Assembly: GCF_040649515.1 (NCBI RefSeq) | Contig: NZ_JBEZFP010000150.1 | Coordinates: 1-22,051, forward strand | Source of the DNA: Yinghuangia elevatio | GTDB taxonomy: Bacteria > Actinomycetota > Actinomycetes > Streptomycetales > Streptomycetaceae | Length of the DNA: 22,051 nucleotides | Direction: 5' to 3' | In this document: one piece after another, positions 6,755 to 13,694 of the stretch | Layout of the letters: each line of letters begins with the position of its first letter | How positions within the stretch are numbered: the stretch's first letter is position 1 | The notes under the pieces: generated by a model | What the model saw: the letters and a program-made list of their open reading frames with translations, nothing else | What the model was told of the DNA's origin: nothing | The model's database searches: none | Translations under genes and position numbers: made by a program

Positions 6755-7180
6755 GTGTCCGACCTCGTACCCGTCGCCCAGGCCGCCGCCGCGACCACCC
6801 ACTCCGCCGCCGACGCCGGCAGCTACGCCCTCTTGATCGAGCGGCTGCGCATCGCCAGCACCGCCGTCGGCCGCCTCTCCGACTACGCCAACAAGGTCGG
6901 CGAGGACGTCGGCGAGGTCGCCGCCAGCGTCGACCGGCTCGCCGAGATCGCCGCGTCCCTGAACGTGGACAGCGACACCGTGGGCGAGCACCACGAGGCC
7001 GCCGTCCTCATGCGGCAGAGCCGCGAGCACGCCCGCAGCCTCGCCGACGCGGCCGCCGACCTGTCGACGCTGTTCCACCGCGCCGCCGAAGCCCACCAGG
7101 CCGACTACGGCCGTGTCGTCGAAGCCGCGCAGGCCATGCCCGTACCGATGGCCGACCGCACCTTCTACGCCAACCACTGA
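6755..7180 (+). CDS. small helical protein between scaffold and membrane genes (141 aa)
   Basis: GTG 6755 follows AGGAG (6742-6746) at 8 bases and lies 4 bases after the previous stop. The 141-residue product is soluble and almost wholly helical, with alternating Ala/Val/Leu and charged residues (SYALLIERLRIASTAVGRLS, VAASVDRLAEIAASL, ARSLADAAADLSTLFHRAAE). There are no Cys or enzymatic motifs. The pattern resembles the last 120 residues of the upstream 825-residue protein in style (two or three amphipathic helices), so the two may form a helical bundle. It belongs to the same transcript as the translocase genes, although a strong stem-loop follows it. Function unknown. Confidence 0.8.
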   Translation: MSDLVPVAQAAAATTHSAADAGSYALLIERLRIASTAVGRLSDYANKVGEDVGEVAASVDRLAEIAASLNVDSDTVGEHHEAAVLMRQSREHARSLADAAADLSTLFHRAAEAHQADYGRVVEAAQAMPVPMADRTFYANH

Positions 7181-7201
7181 CCACCACCCCACACCCGCAC
7201 G

Positions 7202-7240
7202 AGCACCGCCGCCCGGCACTTCCCGCCGGGCGGCGGTGCT
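7202..7240 (+). terminator. 16-base perfect stem-loop inside the transfer module
   Basis: AGCACCGCCGCCCGGC (7202-7217) and GCCGGGCGGCGGTGCT (7225-7240) are perfect inverted copies around the loop ACTTCCC. It sits between the 141-aa gene and the membrane gene. It may be a terminator, a partial terminator that sets lower expression of the membrane motor genes, or an RNA-processing site. Confidence 0.65.
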
Positions 7241-7277
7241 GCGTGTCAGGGCGGGTTCCGGAGAGGAGAACGGATCC

Positions 7278-8261
7278 GTGAGCAGCACGATGAACGCCGT
7301 CCGCAGCGCGGCGGGCCGCCTGGGCACAGCGGCCGGCGCCGTCGCGCTGGCCGCCTCCCTGACGTCCACCCCCGCCGCGTTCGCCACCGCCGCCACCACA
7401 GCGGGGCTGGCCACCGCCGGCCTCGCGATCTCGGTCCGGCCGTGGCGGCCCGAGGTCGGCCCCGAGGTGGCCGTGCTCTACCTGACCGCGCCCGCGCTCC
7501 TCGCCGCAGGCGCGGTCACCGTCGCGGTGGTCCCCGGCACCACCCTGGACCAGGCCCTGGCCACCCTCGGTGGCGCCGCGGTGTGGCTGGGCGCGACCTG
7601 GTACTGGCGGCCCTCCCAGCTCGCCGTGCGGTACCTGCGCGAGATGGCCGACGGCCGCGCCCTCGGCACCGTGGAGGATGCCCGCACCCCCGAGGAGCGG
7701 CTGACCCGGTGGTGGGCCGAAGCCGTCGGCTGCGACGGCGGCGCCGCCCCCGGCACCCGCCTGGAGAACGCCCGCGTCGACGCCGCCGACACCTTCGGCG
7801 CGGTCATCGTCGCCCCCGCCGGGCAACCCGTCCCCGACATCCCGCCCGCGCGGCTGTCCGCCCTGACGGACATCCCCGTCGACCGCATCCGCATCGAGGA
7901 GATCCGCGACCGCGGCTCCCGCTACAAGCGGCTGATCGTCGGCACCCCCGCGGCCGCCGACATGAGCGACCTGGACACCTACTGGGCCGCCCGCGTCGCC
8001 CCCACCGCGATGCCCGGCTCGCAGATCGTCGACATCCGCCGCGGCGCCCTGGTCCACGACCACGCCGGCCCCCGCGAACCCGCCGGCGCCTCCCCCGGCA
8101 CGGACCGCCCCTTCGCCCACGGCGACGCGCTGACCGCGCCGACCGACGAGGCGCTGGCGGCGGTCACCGCCGTCCTGACCAAGCAGCCCACGAATCCCGA
8201 CGGCACCGACCGCGCCGGCACCGACCGGCCTGACGACACCGAGGGGACCGAACAGCCGTGA
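7278..8261 (+). CDS. membrane subunit of a split TraB/FtsK-type translocase
   Basis: GTG 7278 follows GAGAGGAGAA (7261-7270) at 7 bases. The 327-residue protein has an Ala-rich hydrophobic N-terminus (about 16-51), hydrophobic segments near 64-85 and 93-110, then a soluble region including VRYLREMADG and RLTRWWAEAVG. The tail is Asp/Thr/Pro-rich. The order of membrane anchor, then a Trp-rich soluble domain, matches the N-terminal half of actinomycete FtsK/SpoIIIE-like transfer proteins, and its stop overlaps the translocase start (GTGA, 8258-8261). I therefore read it as the membrane-anchoring half of the motor, encoded separately. It has no P-loop of its own. Family assignment rests on architecture and context. 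Confidence 0.75.
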   Translation: MSSTMNAVRSAAGRLGTAAGAVALAASLTSTPAAFATAATTAGLATAGLAISVRPWRPEVGPEVAVLYLTAPALLAAGAVTVAVVPGTTLDQALATLGGAAVWLGATWYWRPSQLAVRYLREMADGRALGTVEDARTPEERLTRWWAEAVGCDGGAAPGTRLENARVDAADTFGAVIVAPAGQPVPDIPPARLSALTDIPVDRIRIEEIRDRGSRYKRLIVGTPAAADMSDLDTYWAARVAPTAMPGSQIVDIRRGALVHDHAGPREPAGASPGTDRPFAHGDALTAPTDEALAAVTAVLTKQPTNPDGTDRAGTDRPDDTEGTEQP

Positions 8262-9799
8262 GAGCCGTACTCCTGCCGCCGTCCACACCGGCCGCGGACT
8301 GCGACTTCATCGAGATCGAAGTCGCCGTCCCGCAGGGCGGCGTGGTCGACCTGACCCCCGAGCGCCTGCGCAACCTGCGCTCCGCCCTCGGCGTCCAGGA
8401 CTCCGCCTGCCTGGTCGTGGAGACCGACGGCCTCAACCGCGCCCTGGTCACCGTCTACCGGCGGCCGCCGCTGGCCGACCTGCCCGCCGCGCGCGGCGAG
8501 GACCTGGTGATGAACAAGGACGGCTACATCTGCGTCGGCGCGTACCACGACGGCATGCCCGCCCCGTTCCGCCTGTACGAACCCGGGTCCGGCGCCCAGC
8601 GGTCGGCGATCTTCGGGACCACCGGCGGCGGGAAGTCCCGCGCCGTCCAGCTCGTCCTCGCCGCCGAGAAGCGCAGCCGGATCACCTCCTGGCTCGCCGA
8701 CCTGAAGATGGGCCAGTCCTGCCCCGAGGCCAAAGGCCAGGTCGACTGGCGCGTCACCAGCTCCGAGGGCGCGATGGACATGCTGCTCGCCGCGTACGAG
8801 GTCGCCAAGGACCGCATGGCCCGCTACGCCGAACTCGGCAGGTCGCACTTCATCATCGACCGGCCCGACCCTTTGTTGTCGGTCACCCTCGACGAAGCCA
8901 ACCGGCTCTTGGAGAAGGGCAGCCCCTACCGCGAAGGCGCGACGTACTTCATCCGCGAACTGGGCCGCACCGGACGCTCGGTCGGCGTCGGCGTGCGCAT
9001 CGCCGCGCAGGCCGGGCACCTGGAAGACCTCGGCGGATCCGACGTGCTGCGCGCCATGCTCAAAGAGGGCGAGGTCGTCCTGCTGCGCTGGAGCTCGGGG
9101 ATCATGCAGCAGCTCGTCTCCGACGGGCTGCTGCCCATGGGGATGCGGCTCGCCCCCATCCCGAAATACTCCGGGGCGCCCACCCTCGCGTCCCGGTTCG
9201 ACCACGGCGGCGAACTGCGTAAAGGCGCGTCCACCGCGGGCACCGCGTACCTGCTCTCCTCCGACCGGCCCGGCTCGGTCATGCGCTGGTCCCGCGTCGG
9301 CAGCCTGGCCCCCGTCGACGGCCTGGACCCGGAGATCACCGCCCTGTACGGGCCCGGCGACCCCCGACCGCTCGAAGCCGCGTCCCACGCCGCGGCCGGA
9401 CCTGCCTACCTCAACCGGCACGACGACCAGCCGACCCACCTGACCACGCCCGCCGGGGCCGGGGCGGGCGGCACCGCGACCCTCGTCCGCCCGCCGGCCA
9501 CGGCCGTGGCCCCGGGGCAGGAACCGCCCGCGTTCTCCACCCAGTTCCCCGGGCCGTTCCCGGCGCGTCCGGCGCACACCGCGCCGACCATCAGCTCCCG
9601 CATCCTCGACGCCCTCGCCTCCGGCCCGAAGACCAAGGAGGAACTCGTCGCCGCGCTCGCCGAGGACGGCGGGCAGCCGGTCTCCCCCGGCGGCGTCGCC
9701 AACGCGCTGACCGGTCTGAAGCAGACCGGCAAGATCCGCCCCACCGAGGCCGACAGCCGCAGCTACGAGCGAACCGAAACGGCCCCCACCCCCCGCTGA
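8258..9799 (+). CDS. FtsK/SpoIIIE-type (TraB-like) DNA translocase ATPase
   Basis: This 513-residue protein has a Walker A motif GTTGGGKS at 120-127 and a Walker B at about 206-214 (LLSVTLDEA, with D212 and E213). ELGRTGRSVGVGVRIAAQAG follows at 234-253, as in FtsK/SpoIIIE motors, which form hexamers that pump double-stranded DNA with ATP. A Pro/Ala/Gly linker (about 395-445) leads to a C-terminal winged helix (about 446-504). That is the place where FtsK-gamma and Streptomyces TraB read short DNA recognition repeats. It has no membrane segment; the overlapping upstream gene supplies one. It is the probable conjugation motor, acting on double-stranded DNA at the membrane as in Streptomyces mycelial transfer. 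The start is fixed by the GTGA overlap. Confidence 0.92.
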   Translation: MRAVLLPPSTPAADCDFIEIEVAVPQGGVVDLTPERLRNLRSALGVQDSACLVVETDGLNRALVTVYRRPPLADLPAARGEDLVMNKDGYICVGAYHDGMPAPFRLYEPGSGAQRSAIFGTTGGGKSRAVQLVLAAEKRSRITSWLADLKMGQSCPEAKGQVDWRVTSSEGAMDMLLAAYEVAKDRMARYAELGRSHFIIDRPDPLLSVTLDEANRLLEKGSPYREGATYFIRELGRTGRSVGVGVRIAAQAGHLEDLGGSDVLRAMLKEGEVVLLRWSSGIMQQLVSDGLLPMGMRLAPIPKYSGAPTLASRFDHGGELRKGASTAGTAYLLSSDRPGSVMRWSRVGSLAPVDGLDPEITALYGPGDPRPLEAASHAAAGPAYLNRHDDQPTHLTTPAGAGAGGTATLVRPPATAVAPGQEPPAFSTQFPGPFPARPAHTAPTISSRILDALASGPKTKEELVAALAEDGGQPVSPGGVANALTGLKQTGKIRPTEADSRSYERTETAPTPR

Positions 9800-9820
9800 C
9801 CACCACCCGCCCTGCGCCTC

Positions 9821-9847
9821 GGCCGCCGCCCGCACAGGACGGCGGCC
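9821..9847 (+). terminator. stem-loop after the translocase gene (first of two)
   Basis: GGCCGCCG (9821-9828) pairs with CGGCGGCC (9840-9847) over an 11-base loop, 22 bases after the translocase stop. It is followed by the stronger stem-loop at 9885. Confidence 0.5.
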
Positions 9848-9884
9848 GACGCGCGCACTCAACACTCGCGGATTCCTGCCCCCA

Positions 9885-9923
9885 TGGTCCGGCCGCTCCC
9901 CCACTCCGGGAGCGGCCGGACCA
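9885..9923 (+). terminator. 16-base perfect stem-loop after the translocase gene (second)
   Basis: TGGTCCGGCCGCTCCC (9885-9900) and GGGAGCGGCCGGACCA (9908-9923) form a perfect stem with the 7-base loop CCACTCC. With the stem-loop at 9821 it fills the 175 bases between the translocase and the pilin-like gene. Together they probably end the transfer transcript. Any promoter for the next gene must lie in 9924-9960, where I see no clear consensus. Confidence 0.65.
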
Positions 9924-9974
9924 CGGGCGCACGACCCTGCCCCGACCACCACCAGATCCCTGGAGTGATCACCG

Positions 9975-10301
9975 ATGTCCCGCACCCGAACCCACCTGCG
10001 GCGCACCGCCGTTGTCGTGTCCACCACGCTGGTGCTCGCCCTGCTGCCCGCGGCGGCGTACGCGGCCGACGACACGGCCCCGGCTGCTACGACCGGCGGC
10101 GCGGTCACCGTCACCACCAAGGTCGTCGCCGCCTTCGCTGTCCTGGGCCTGGCGTACCGGCGCGGCACCGTGCTGCTCGTGCTGTTCGCCCTGGCCGCCG
10201 GGGTGATGCTCGCCGGCACCTCGTTCGGCGGCACCCTCGCAAGCCTGGCGGACAACATCGTCCGCGCCGGCATCAACGCCGTCACCGGCATCTTCGCCTG
10301 A
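9975..10301 (+). CDS. small exported membrane protein with pilin-like topology (108 aa)
   Basis: ATG 9975 has GGAG (9962-9965) 9 bases upstream. The first 30 residues are a textbook signal peptide: basic start (MSRTRTHLRR), hydrophobic core (VVVSTTLVLALL), and cleavage site AYA-ADD after residue 30. The 78-residue mature part has two hydrophobic helices (about 46-60 and 64-81) joined by a tight basic turn (YRRG), then a short amphipathic tail ending GIFA. Signal peptide plus two helices with a basic turn is the layout of VirB2/TrbC-type pilin subunits and also of small holin-like proteins. No sequence identity to either can be claimed. It stands alone between stem-loops, right after the translocase. 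Confidence 0.8.
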   Translation: MSRTRTHLRRTAVVVSTTLVLALLPAAAYAADDTAPAATTGGAVTVTTKVVAAFAVLGLAYRRGTVLLVLFALAAGVMLAGTSFGGTLASLADNIVRAGINAVTGIFA

Positions 10302-10331
10302 CCCCGCGAAGCCCAGGAGCACGACGGGTGT

Positions 10332-10362
10332 GTGTCCGGCCGCAGCTCACGCGGCCGGACAC
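10332..10362 (+). terminator. 12-base stem-loop after the pilin-like gene
   Basis: GTGTCCGGCCGC (10332-10343) and GCGGCCGGACAC (10351-10362) pair perfectly around AGCTCAC. It lies 30 bases after the stop at 10301. No T-run. Confidence 0.6.
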
Positions 10363-10401
10363 CCGCACCGCACCTTGCCGCCCCGCCTGGCCACACCGAT
10401 G

Positions 10402-10432
10402 GGCGTTGCCGCACACACGCGGCAGCGCCTTT
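10402..10432 (+). terminator. second stem-loop, followed by TTT
   Basis: GGCGTTGCCGC (10402-10412) pairs with GCGGCAGCGCC (10419-10429), one mismatch, around ACACAC, followed by TTT (10430-10432). With the stem-loop at 10332 it makes a double terminator before the next small operon. Confidence 0.55.
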
Positions 10433-10481
10433 CCGTCTGCCCCAGACACCCCACGACGAGCGGACCGGAGGTCCACCCGCC

Positions 10482-10997
10482 ATGACCGAGCACACCCCCA
10501 CCACCGGGGCCCTGGTCCCCCGCACCCCGCGCGTCCTCGAGGGCGCCGTGGCCCTGTCCGGCGAGCAGCCCGCCGACCGCCCGGCCGATACGGCGGTGGC
10601 GATGGTGTGGATCCCGGGCGAAGGCCAGGCTGTCCGCATCGCCCGGGACGAGTTGCCGCCGGAGTTCTTCAATCCCCGTCTCCTGCCGGCCTACCAGCCC
10701 CGCGACCTCGCCCCGCAGCCCGCTGCGGACCCGATCGCGCAGCGCATCGCCGCGGGCGGCATCGGTCTCGGTGCGGCCGGCGCCGGGCTCGGCTGGGGAT
10801 TGGGACAGGCCGCCGCCGGGATCACCGCGACCGGCGGAGGCGGCCTCGTCCTGGGCGCGCTGCTCGGGCTGCTGCTGGCCCGCCTGGGCAGTGGCGGCTC
10901 CACGACGACGGTCCACCACGAGCACCACGAAACGCACGTCACCACCCACAACCGGGGTCTGGCCCGGTCGGTCACCACGACGGGCATCCCGCGGTGA
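10482..10997 (+). CDS. small membrane protein with Gly-rich hydrophobic hairpin (171 aa)
   Basis: ATG 10482 has GGAGG (10467-10471) 10 bases upstream. The 171-residue product has a soluble N-terminal part ending in a Pro-rich stretch (LPPEFFNPRLLPAYQPRDLA). Two Gly/Ala/Leu hydrophobic segments (GLGAAGAGLGWGLGQAAAG and GLVLGALLGLLLARLG) follow, and a short His/Thr-rich tail (HHEHHETHVTTH). Proteins of this plan (motif near DPIAQRIAAGG, hydrophobic hairpin, His-rich tail) are common on actinomycete elements and resemble families annotated only as DUFs, perhaps DUF6251. The His cluster could bind metal. It starts a run of coupled genes: its stop overlaps the zinc-finger gene. Membrane location is likely; function is unknown. 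Confidence 0.8.
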   Translation: MTEHTPTTGALVPRTPRVLEGAVALSGEQPADRPADTAVAMVWIPGEGQAVRIARDELPPEFFNPRLLPAYQPRDLAPQPAADPIAQRIAAGGIGLGAAGAGLGWGLGQAAAGITATGGGGLVLGALLGLLLARLGSGGSTTTVHHEHHETHVTTHNRGLARSVTTTGIPR

Positions 10998-11203
10998 CCC
11001 GCCGCACGGATGCCTCCCGCGCCCACCCACATCCGCTGACTCCGGCCGACCTGCCGCGGGGCGAGTACTGGTGCAACACCTGCCCGGCTTGTCACTCCCC
11101 GATCCAGGGCGGCAACGCCGGGCTGGCCGCGCACCAGAGCACCGTCCACAACCCCGACCCGGACCGCCCCGCGATCACCTCCGGTTCGCCCGAACCGCGG
11201 TGA
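10994..11203 (+). CDS. small zinc-finger protein (69 aa)
   Basis: GTG 10994 overlaps the previous stop by 4 bases (GTGA). The 69-residue product contains WCNTCPACHSPI followed by GLAAHQSTVH. This is a CxxC (plus one more Cys) and two His four residues apart, the spacing of a C2H2-type zinc finger. The N-terminus is basic and His-rich; the tail is Pro-rich. Such small finger proteins are frequent next to transfer genes of actinomycete plasmids, where they are presumed to bind DNA or a partner protein. Coupled translation with the membrane protein upstream suggests they act together. Confidence 0.8.
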   Translation: MTRRTDASRAHPHPLTPADLPRGEYWCNTCPACHSPIQGGNAGLAAHQSTVHNPDPDRPAITSGSPEPR

Positions 11204-11226
11204 CCGGTATCCCTGAGGAGGCTCCT

Positions 11227-11478
11227 GTGCCGCACGACCTGTCCCCCAGCGCGCTGAAGCTGCTGCGCGCCATCGCCGACCACGACACCGGCCACGGCGT
11301 GGCGTTCCACCGCGAGCCGTGCGCCCGCTGGCGCCTGGCCGGGACCTTCTACACCGTCAACAACCGCACCTTCGGCCCGCTGGTCGACCTCGGCCTGGTC
11401 GACGTCGGCAACGGCCAGACCGATCCCGTCACCCTCACCGCCGCGGGCCGGGACGACCTTGCGAGCCGTGCCCGATGA
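11227..11478 (+). CDS. small winged-helix-like protein (83 aa)
   Basis: GTG 11227 follows GAGGAGG (11215-11221) at 5 bases, which decides the start over an earlier in-frame GTG at 11200. The 83-residue product opens with a helix (SALKLLRAIADHD). The core FYTVNNRTFGPLVDLGLVDV resembles the recognition helix and turn of winged-helix proteins, and the end (TLTAAGRDDLASRAR) matches the wing-to-helix ending typical of MarR-like domains. It is probably a minimal DNA-binding protein or a structural relic of one. Its stop overlaps the start of the kinase-like gene (ATGA, 11475-11478), so it could regulate or accompany that enzyme. Confidence 0.75.
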   Translation: MPHDLSPSALKLLRAIADHDTGHGVAFHREPCARWRLAGTFYTVNNRTFGPLVDLGLVDVGNGQTDPVTLTAAGRDDLASRAR

Positions 11479-12338
11479 CCCACACCGAGACGTCCACCAA
11501 ACAGGCGCGGATCGACCTGGGCTTGCCCGCCCTGATCGTGCTGGTCGGTACGGCCGGAGCCGGGAAGTCGAGAGTGGCCACCGCGTTCCCGGCCCATTGG
11601 CGGCTGTCGCTTGACGCGTGCCGCCAGCGGGTCTGCGACAACGCCGGGGACCAAGACGCCACCCCCGACGCCGTAGCGGTGTTCGCCGCGGTCCTCGATG
11701 CGCGGCTCACCCGCGGCTTGCCGACGGTGATCGACGCCACCAACACCGAATCAGCCGTCCGCACGCGGCTGGTCGGCCGCGCCTACGCGCACTGCATGCC
11801 CGCCGTGGCGATCGTGGTGCGCACCCCGCTGGAGGTCTGCCTGGACCGGCAGCGGCTGCGGCTGCCGGACCGGCAGGTGCCGCGCCGGGTCGTCGCCGCC
11901 CAGCACGCCGGGATCCCGACCACGGAGCAGCTGCACGCCGAGGGGTTCGACGCGGTGCACGACGCGGCCGAGGTGGACCTGCTCGGCATGCTCCTCGCCC
12001 GGTCCGCCGGCGACTACCCGGACCTGCTGAGCGAGGTCCGCGCCGCGTTCGGCGACGACCTGGCGGCGGTGTTCGCCTGGCACCCGGACACCGGTGACGG
12101 CACCGGCGTCTTCGCGGTCGGCGGCCGCCACCTGGTCGCGCGGCTGTGGGACGGCGCCGGGGTGTACGCGCCGCACTGGCAGGCCCGCTGCGACGCCCAG
12201 CGCTGTGACCGCTGCGGCGGCGTGGTGTGGGCCGCGGTCGACGACGCCGCCGACCTGCTGGCCGTCTACCGCCGCCAGTTCCCGGACGACCTGCACTGCG
12301 ACCCGTGCGACACCCCGGACGACTGGGACCTCCCCTGA
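11475..12338 (+). CDS. polynucleotide-kinase-like P-loop protein with C-terminal zinc ribbon
   Basis: The 287-residue protein has a P-loop GTAGAGKS at 25-32 after a hydrophobic strand (PALIVLV). A second strand carries IDATNTES (86-93), the arrangement of T4 polynucleotide kinase-type proteins (xDxTN). An Arg-rich lid follows (RQRLRLPDRQVPRR), as in that family. Family members phosphorylate RNA or DNA 5' ends or small substrates. The C-terminal third (about 200-287) is a separate domain ending in two CxxC pairs (CDRC and CDPC) that look like a zinc ribbon, suggesting nucleic-acid binding. Start ATG 11475 is set by the ATGA overlap. The role could be RNA or DNA end repair, for example of nuclease-damaged RNA; this is inference from the fold signature. 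Confidence 0.82.
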   Translation: MTHTETSTKQARIDLGLPALIVLVGTAGAGKSRVATAFPAHWRLSLDACRQRVCDNAGDQDATPDAVAVFAAVLDARLTRGLPTVIDATNTESAVRTRLVGRAYAHCMPAVAIVVRTPLEVCLDRQRLRLPDRQVPRRVVAAQHAGIPTTEQLHAEGFDAVHDAAEVDLLGMLLARSAGDYPDLLSEVRAAFGDDLAAVFAWHPDTGDGTGVFAVGGRHLVARLWDGAGVYAPHWQARCDAQRCDRCGGVVWAAVDDAADLLAVYRRQFPDDLHCDPCDTPDDWDLP

Positions 12339-12404
12339 ACCCCGTCCGCCCGTGCCTGTGGCACTGCCCCTTCATCGACAGCAGACCTGATTCGGAGTCG
12401 CGTC

Positions 12405-12746
12405 ATGAACCGCTTCGCCCTGAACTCCCCACAGCTGACCGCCGCCCGCGCATGGCTGGCCGCCTGGTTCTGGTTCGCCGCCCGCCGCACCGTGCGCCTC
12501 GGCGCGTTCCTCGGTGCGATCGTCCTCGCGTCTGCCTGGGCCGATGCCCCGCGCGCAACCGCGTTCGGCGCGGGCGTGGTGTGCCTGGCCGTCGGCATCG
12601 TCGCCCGGGACGCCTGCCAGCAGATCGGCAACCTCCTCGCCCCACCCGCCTGCACGCCGACAGCGGACCTCCACTCCTGCGTCCCGTCCCCCTGCACCTG
12701 CGGGGACCTCCCCGGCGCGGCCACCACCGTGCGCCGCACCAACTGA
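12405..12746 (+). CDS. small membrane protein (113 aa)
   Basis: ATG 12405 has GGAG (12394-12397) at 7 bases. The 113-residue product has an aromatic-rich amphipathic start (ARAWLAAWFWFAARRTVRLG) and two hydrophobic stretches (GAFLGAIVLASAWA and FGAGVVCLAVGIVA). The polar tail has four Cys within about 17 residues (C82, C91, C96, C98). It is probably a two-helix inner-membrane protein with a cytoplasmic or outer Cys-bearing tail. No family is recognised. It is the last gene before the strong terminator at 12855, so it likely closes the transcript that begins at 10482. Confidence 0.7.
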   Translation: MNRFALNSPQLTAARAWLAAWFWFAARRTVRLGAFLGAIVLASAWADAPRATAFGAGVVCLAVGIVARDACQQIGNLLAPPACTPTADLHSCVPSPCTCGDLPGAATTVRRTN

Positions 12747-12854
12747 CCCGCGCTGTGCCCGACTTCCGTGCCATCCCGACTCGGCGTGCCGCGGTCGGGG
12801 CGGTGCGGTGGCCTGCCACGGCCCGCGCCTCGCCCCCTTTCGGACCACCCCAGC

Positions 12855-12894
12855 AAGCGGCGCCACTCCCGACCGGGAGGGCGCCGCTTTTCTC
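12855..12894 (+). terminator. strong Rho-independent terminator with T-run
   Basis: AAGCGGCGCC (12855-12864) pairs with GGCGCCGCTT (12880-12889). An inner CTCCC/GGGAG helix is capped by a GACC loop. The right arm runs straight into TTTT (12888-12891) and TCT. This is the only canonical stem plus T-run in the window and it marks the boundary before the GGDEF operon. It leaves only 40 bases to the GGDEF start, so that operon's promoter overlaps the terminator, or the terminator acts as an attenuator. Bases 12747-12854 hold no gene. Confidence 0.85.
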
Positions 12895-12933
12895 ACGCCC
12901 CGACCTGCGGGGCCAGATCGGAGACACGACCCC

Positions 12934-13656
12934 ATGACCGCCCGAACCCCACTGCTGCGGGGACATCCCCGCCCGGCCTGGCTCGTCGCGGCCGCCGTGC
13001 CGCTCGCTGCGCTCGCCGTCGCCGACAACTGGCGCGTACGCCGTCGCCTCGAGGAAGCCGCCCGCGACGAACTCACTGGATTGCCGCGCCGCCAGGTGCT
13101 TGTCCGGCACGGCGAGCAGCTGCTCGCGCGCCGCGCCGACGACGTCCTGGTGGTCTTGGTGGACCTGGACGGCTTCAAGGAGATCAACGACGATTTCGGT
13201 CACGCCGCGGGCGACCAGGTCCTGGCCGCGGTCGCCGCGCGGCTTTGGGACTGGAGCGCGGAGCACGGCGGGATGGCGGCGCGGCTGGGCGGCGACGAGT
13301 TCGCCGCAGTCGCCCACGTTCCCCGCGGGAACGTCGAATGCGACCTGGACCTCCTGCAGATCCGGTTGATGCGGCCCGTGCGCCACCGCGACACCGCCCT
13401 GCCGGTCCGCGCGTCCGTCGGCGCCGCGCACACCGCCGACCTGCCGAGCCGACCGTGGTCCGCTTTGCTGCGCGCCGCCGACATGGCGATGTACCGCGCC
13501 AAGACCGCGCGGGCCCGCAGCGACTGGTCGGTCGGGCCGTGCGTGGGGTCGGCGGCCGACGCGGACGCGCCCACCGTCAACGGCCGCCGCCCCGGCCGCC
13601 CGGGCACGCACCTGGCCCCGGCTCTCCGCACCAACACCGCGGCGGCCGCCCGGTGA
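12934..13656 (+). CDS. membrane-anchored GGDEF-domain nucleotidyl cyclase
   Basis: ATG 12934 has GGAG (12920-12923) 10 bases upstream. The 240-residue protein has one N-terminal hydrophobic helix (about 14-31), then a GGDEF domain opening with DELTGLPRR (45-53). The metal-binding strand is VVLVDLDGFKEINDDFGHAAGD and the active loop LGGDEF is at 118-123. All hallmark catalytic residues of diguanylate cyclases are present, so it should make c-di-GMP from GTP or a related cyclic nucleotide. No RxxD inhibitory site is seen five residues before GGDEF, so product inhibition may be lacking. No sensor domain is present beyond the helix. It heads a tight unit with the ASCH and winged-helix-PycTM genes, right after a strong terminator. 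Confidence 0.92.
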   Translation: MTARTPLLRGHPRPAWLVAAAVPLAALAVADNWRVRRRLEEAARDELTGLPRRQVLVRHGEQLLARRADDVLVVLVDLDGFKEINDDFGHAAGDQVLAAVAARLWDWSAEHGGMAARLGGDEFAAVAHVPRGNVECDLDLLQIRLMRPVRHRDTALPVRASVGAAHTADLPSRPWSALLRAADMAMYRAKTARARSDWSVGPCVGSAADADAPTVNGRRPGRPGTHLAPALRTNTAAAAR

Positions 13657-13694
13657 TCGCGGCTTCCGTCGTGTCCGTCACGGAGGGCCGGCCG

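Noticed and set aside
13653..13694. ASCH gene start at GTG 13653 overlapping the GGDEF stop
   Set aside because: Possible, but GTG 13695 has GGAGGG at 7 bases and begins exactly at the domain; kept as an alternative.
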